A DNA stretch of 7,110 nt from an uncultured Shinella sp. (GTDB lineage Bacteria > Pseudomonadota > Alphaproteobacteria > Rhizobiales > Rhizobiaceae): assembly GCF_946479415.1 (NCBI RefSeq), contig NZ_CAMLFY010000170.1, positions 1 through 7,110 on the forward strand, written 5' to 3'. The notes under the pieces were generated by a model. The model did no database searches and was not told the DNA's origin. It worked only from the letters and a program-made list of their open reading frames with translations. Positions 6,487-7,110 of the stretch are shown in pieces (the first letter of the stretch is position 1; each line of letters opens with the position of its first letter). Both the position numbers and the translations under genes were made by a program.

Positions 6487-7110
6487 ATGGGCCCTTTCCC
6501 GCATGATGCACCGACGGCAGTGATCTCGGCCGACAACCCGGCCGGCACCGATGGCTTCGAGTTCGTCGAATTCGCCCATCCCGAGCCGGAAAAGCTCGAA
6601 GAGCTATTCTCCCGCATGGGCTACATCAAGGTGGCGACGCACCGCACGAAGGCCATCTCCGTCTGGCGCCAGGGTGACATCAATTACATCGTCAATGCCG
6701 AGCCCGGCTCGCATGCCATGACATTCGCCGGGGAACACGGCCCCTGCGCCGCCTCGATGGCCTGGCGCGTGGTCGATGCCAAGCACGCTTTCGAGCACGC
6801 CGTCTCCAAGGGCGCGACGCCCTATGAAGGCGACGACAAGGCACTCGACGTGCCCGCCATCGTCGGCATCGGCGGCTCGCTGCTCTATTTCGTCGAGAAG
6901 TATGGCGCCAAGGGCTCCGCCTATGACGCGGAGTTCGAGTGGACGGGCGCGCGCAACCCAAAGCCTGCCGGCGTCGGCTTCTATTTCCTCGATCACCTCA
7001 CGCACAACGTCTATCGCGGCAATATGGATACGTGGTGGGATTTCTACCGCGAGCTCTTCGGCTTCAAGCAAATCCACTTCTTCGACATCGACGGCCGCAT
7101 CACCGGCCTC
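6487..7110 (+). CDS. hppD: 4-Hydroxyphenylpyruvate dioxygenase (N-terminal part, cut by window edge)
   Basis: This non-heme iron(II) enzyme converts 4-hydroxyphenylpyruvate to homogentisate, the second step of tyrosine catabolism, in the cytoplasm. Exactly 208 codons are visible and open to the right edge; the family is roughly 360-380 residues. Residues 21-31 (TDGFEFVEFAH) open the first vicinal-oxygen-chelate domain, which runs to about 140. The second, catalytic domain begins near 162 (GVGFYFLDHLTHNV), and His170 in LDHLTHNV is the first iron ligand; the other His and the Glu ligands lie beyond the window. GGAGG (6475-6479) stands seven bases before ATG 6487. The gene is divergent from an Lrp-family regulator that probably controls it. 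In rhizobia the homogentisate pathway genes often follow, but none are visible here. Confidence 0.95.
   Translation, partial: MGPFPHDAPTAVISADNPAGTDGFEFVEFAHPEPEKLEELFSRMGYIKVATHRTKAISVWRQGDINYIVNAEPGSHAMTFAGEHGPCAASMAWRVVDAKHAFEHAVSKGATPYEGDDKALDVPAIVGIGGSLLYFVEKYGAKGSAYDAEFEWTGARNPKPAGVGFYFLDHLTHNVYRGNMDTWWDFYRELFGFKQIHFFDIDGRITGL

Overview
The window looks like ordinary chromosomal sequence of an alphaproteobacterium in the Rhizobiales, most likely the Rhizobiaceae (Rhizobium/Agrobacterium/Ensifer/Shinella type). The grounds are GC-rich coding sequence, an AatA-type aspartate aminotransferase, a BA14K-family envelope protein (a family typical of Rhizobiales), and an Lrp-family regulator divergent from 4-hydroxyphenylpyruvate dioxygenase. 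The genus is an inference from remembered protein families, not from a search. There is no sign of a transposon, phage, CRISPR array, tRNA or rRNA.

Layout. At 1-529 (minus strand) lies the N-terminal half of a class I aminotransferase, cut by the window edge. After a 323-bp intergenic region, 853-1755 (plus) encodes an EAL-domain protein whose key catalytic residues appear to be replaced. Next come a 68-residue single-pass membrane protein (1928-2134) and a secreted PQQ-dependent aldose dehydrogenase (2208-3371), both on the plus strand. A 610-bp non-coding stretch follows and ends in the leader of a cold-shock protein gene (3982-4197), which has a clear rho-independent terminator. A BA14K-family protein (4335-4796) comes next. 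It converges on a glyoxalase II-like metallo-beta-lactamase-fold hydrolase (4853-5500, minus), and the two share a strong bidirectional terminator. Upstream of the hydrolase, on the same strand, is a 58-residue membrane protein (5568-5744). Beyond it is a stretch with an exact 24-bp tandem duplication and two perfect hairpins. The Lrp/AsnC regulator (5899-6357, minus) is divergent from hppD (6487 to the right edge, plus), and the 129-bp region between them holds a perfect 16-bp palindrome.

How the genes fit together. Most are independent housekeeping units. The clearest functional pair is the Lrp-family regulator with hppD. By analogy with local Lrp/AsnC regulators of amino-acid catabolism, the regulator probably controls tyrosine/phenylalanine breakdown in response to an aromatic ligand. 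The aminotransferase at the other end may also act on aromatic amino acids, but nothing in the sequence links it to hppD.

I did not find a convincing new multi-gene system. The observations most worth a second look are the degenerate EAL protein, the palindromic operator candidate, the short membrane protein at 5568-5744, and the repeat and hairpin cluster at 5770-5898.
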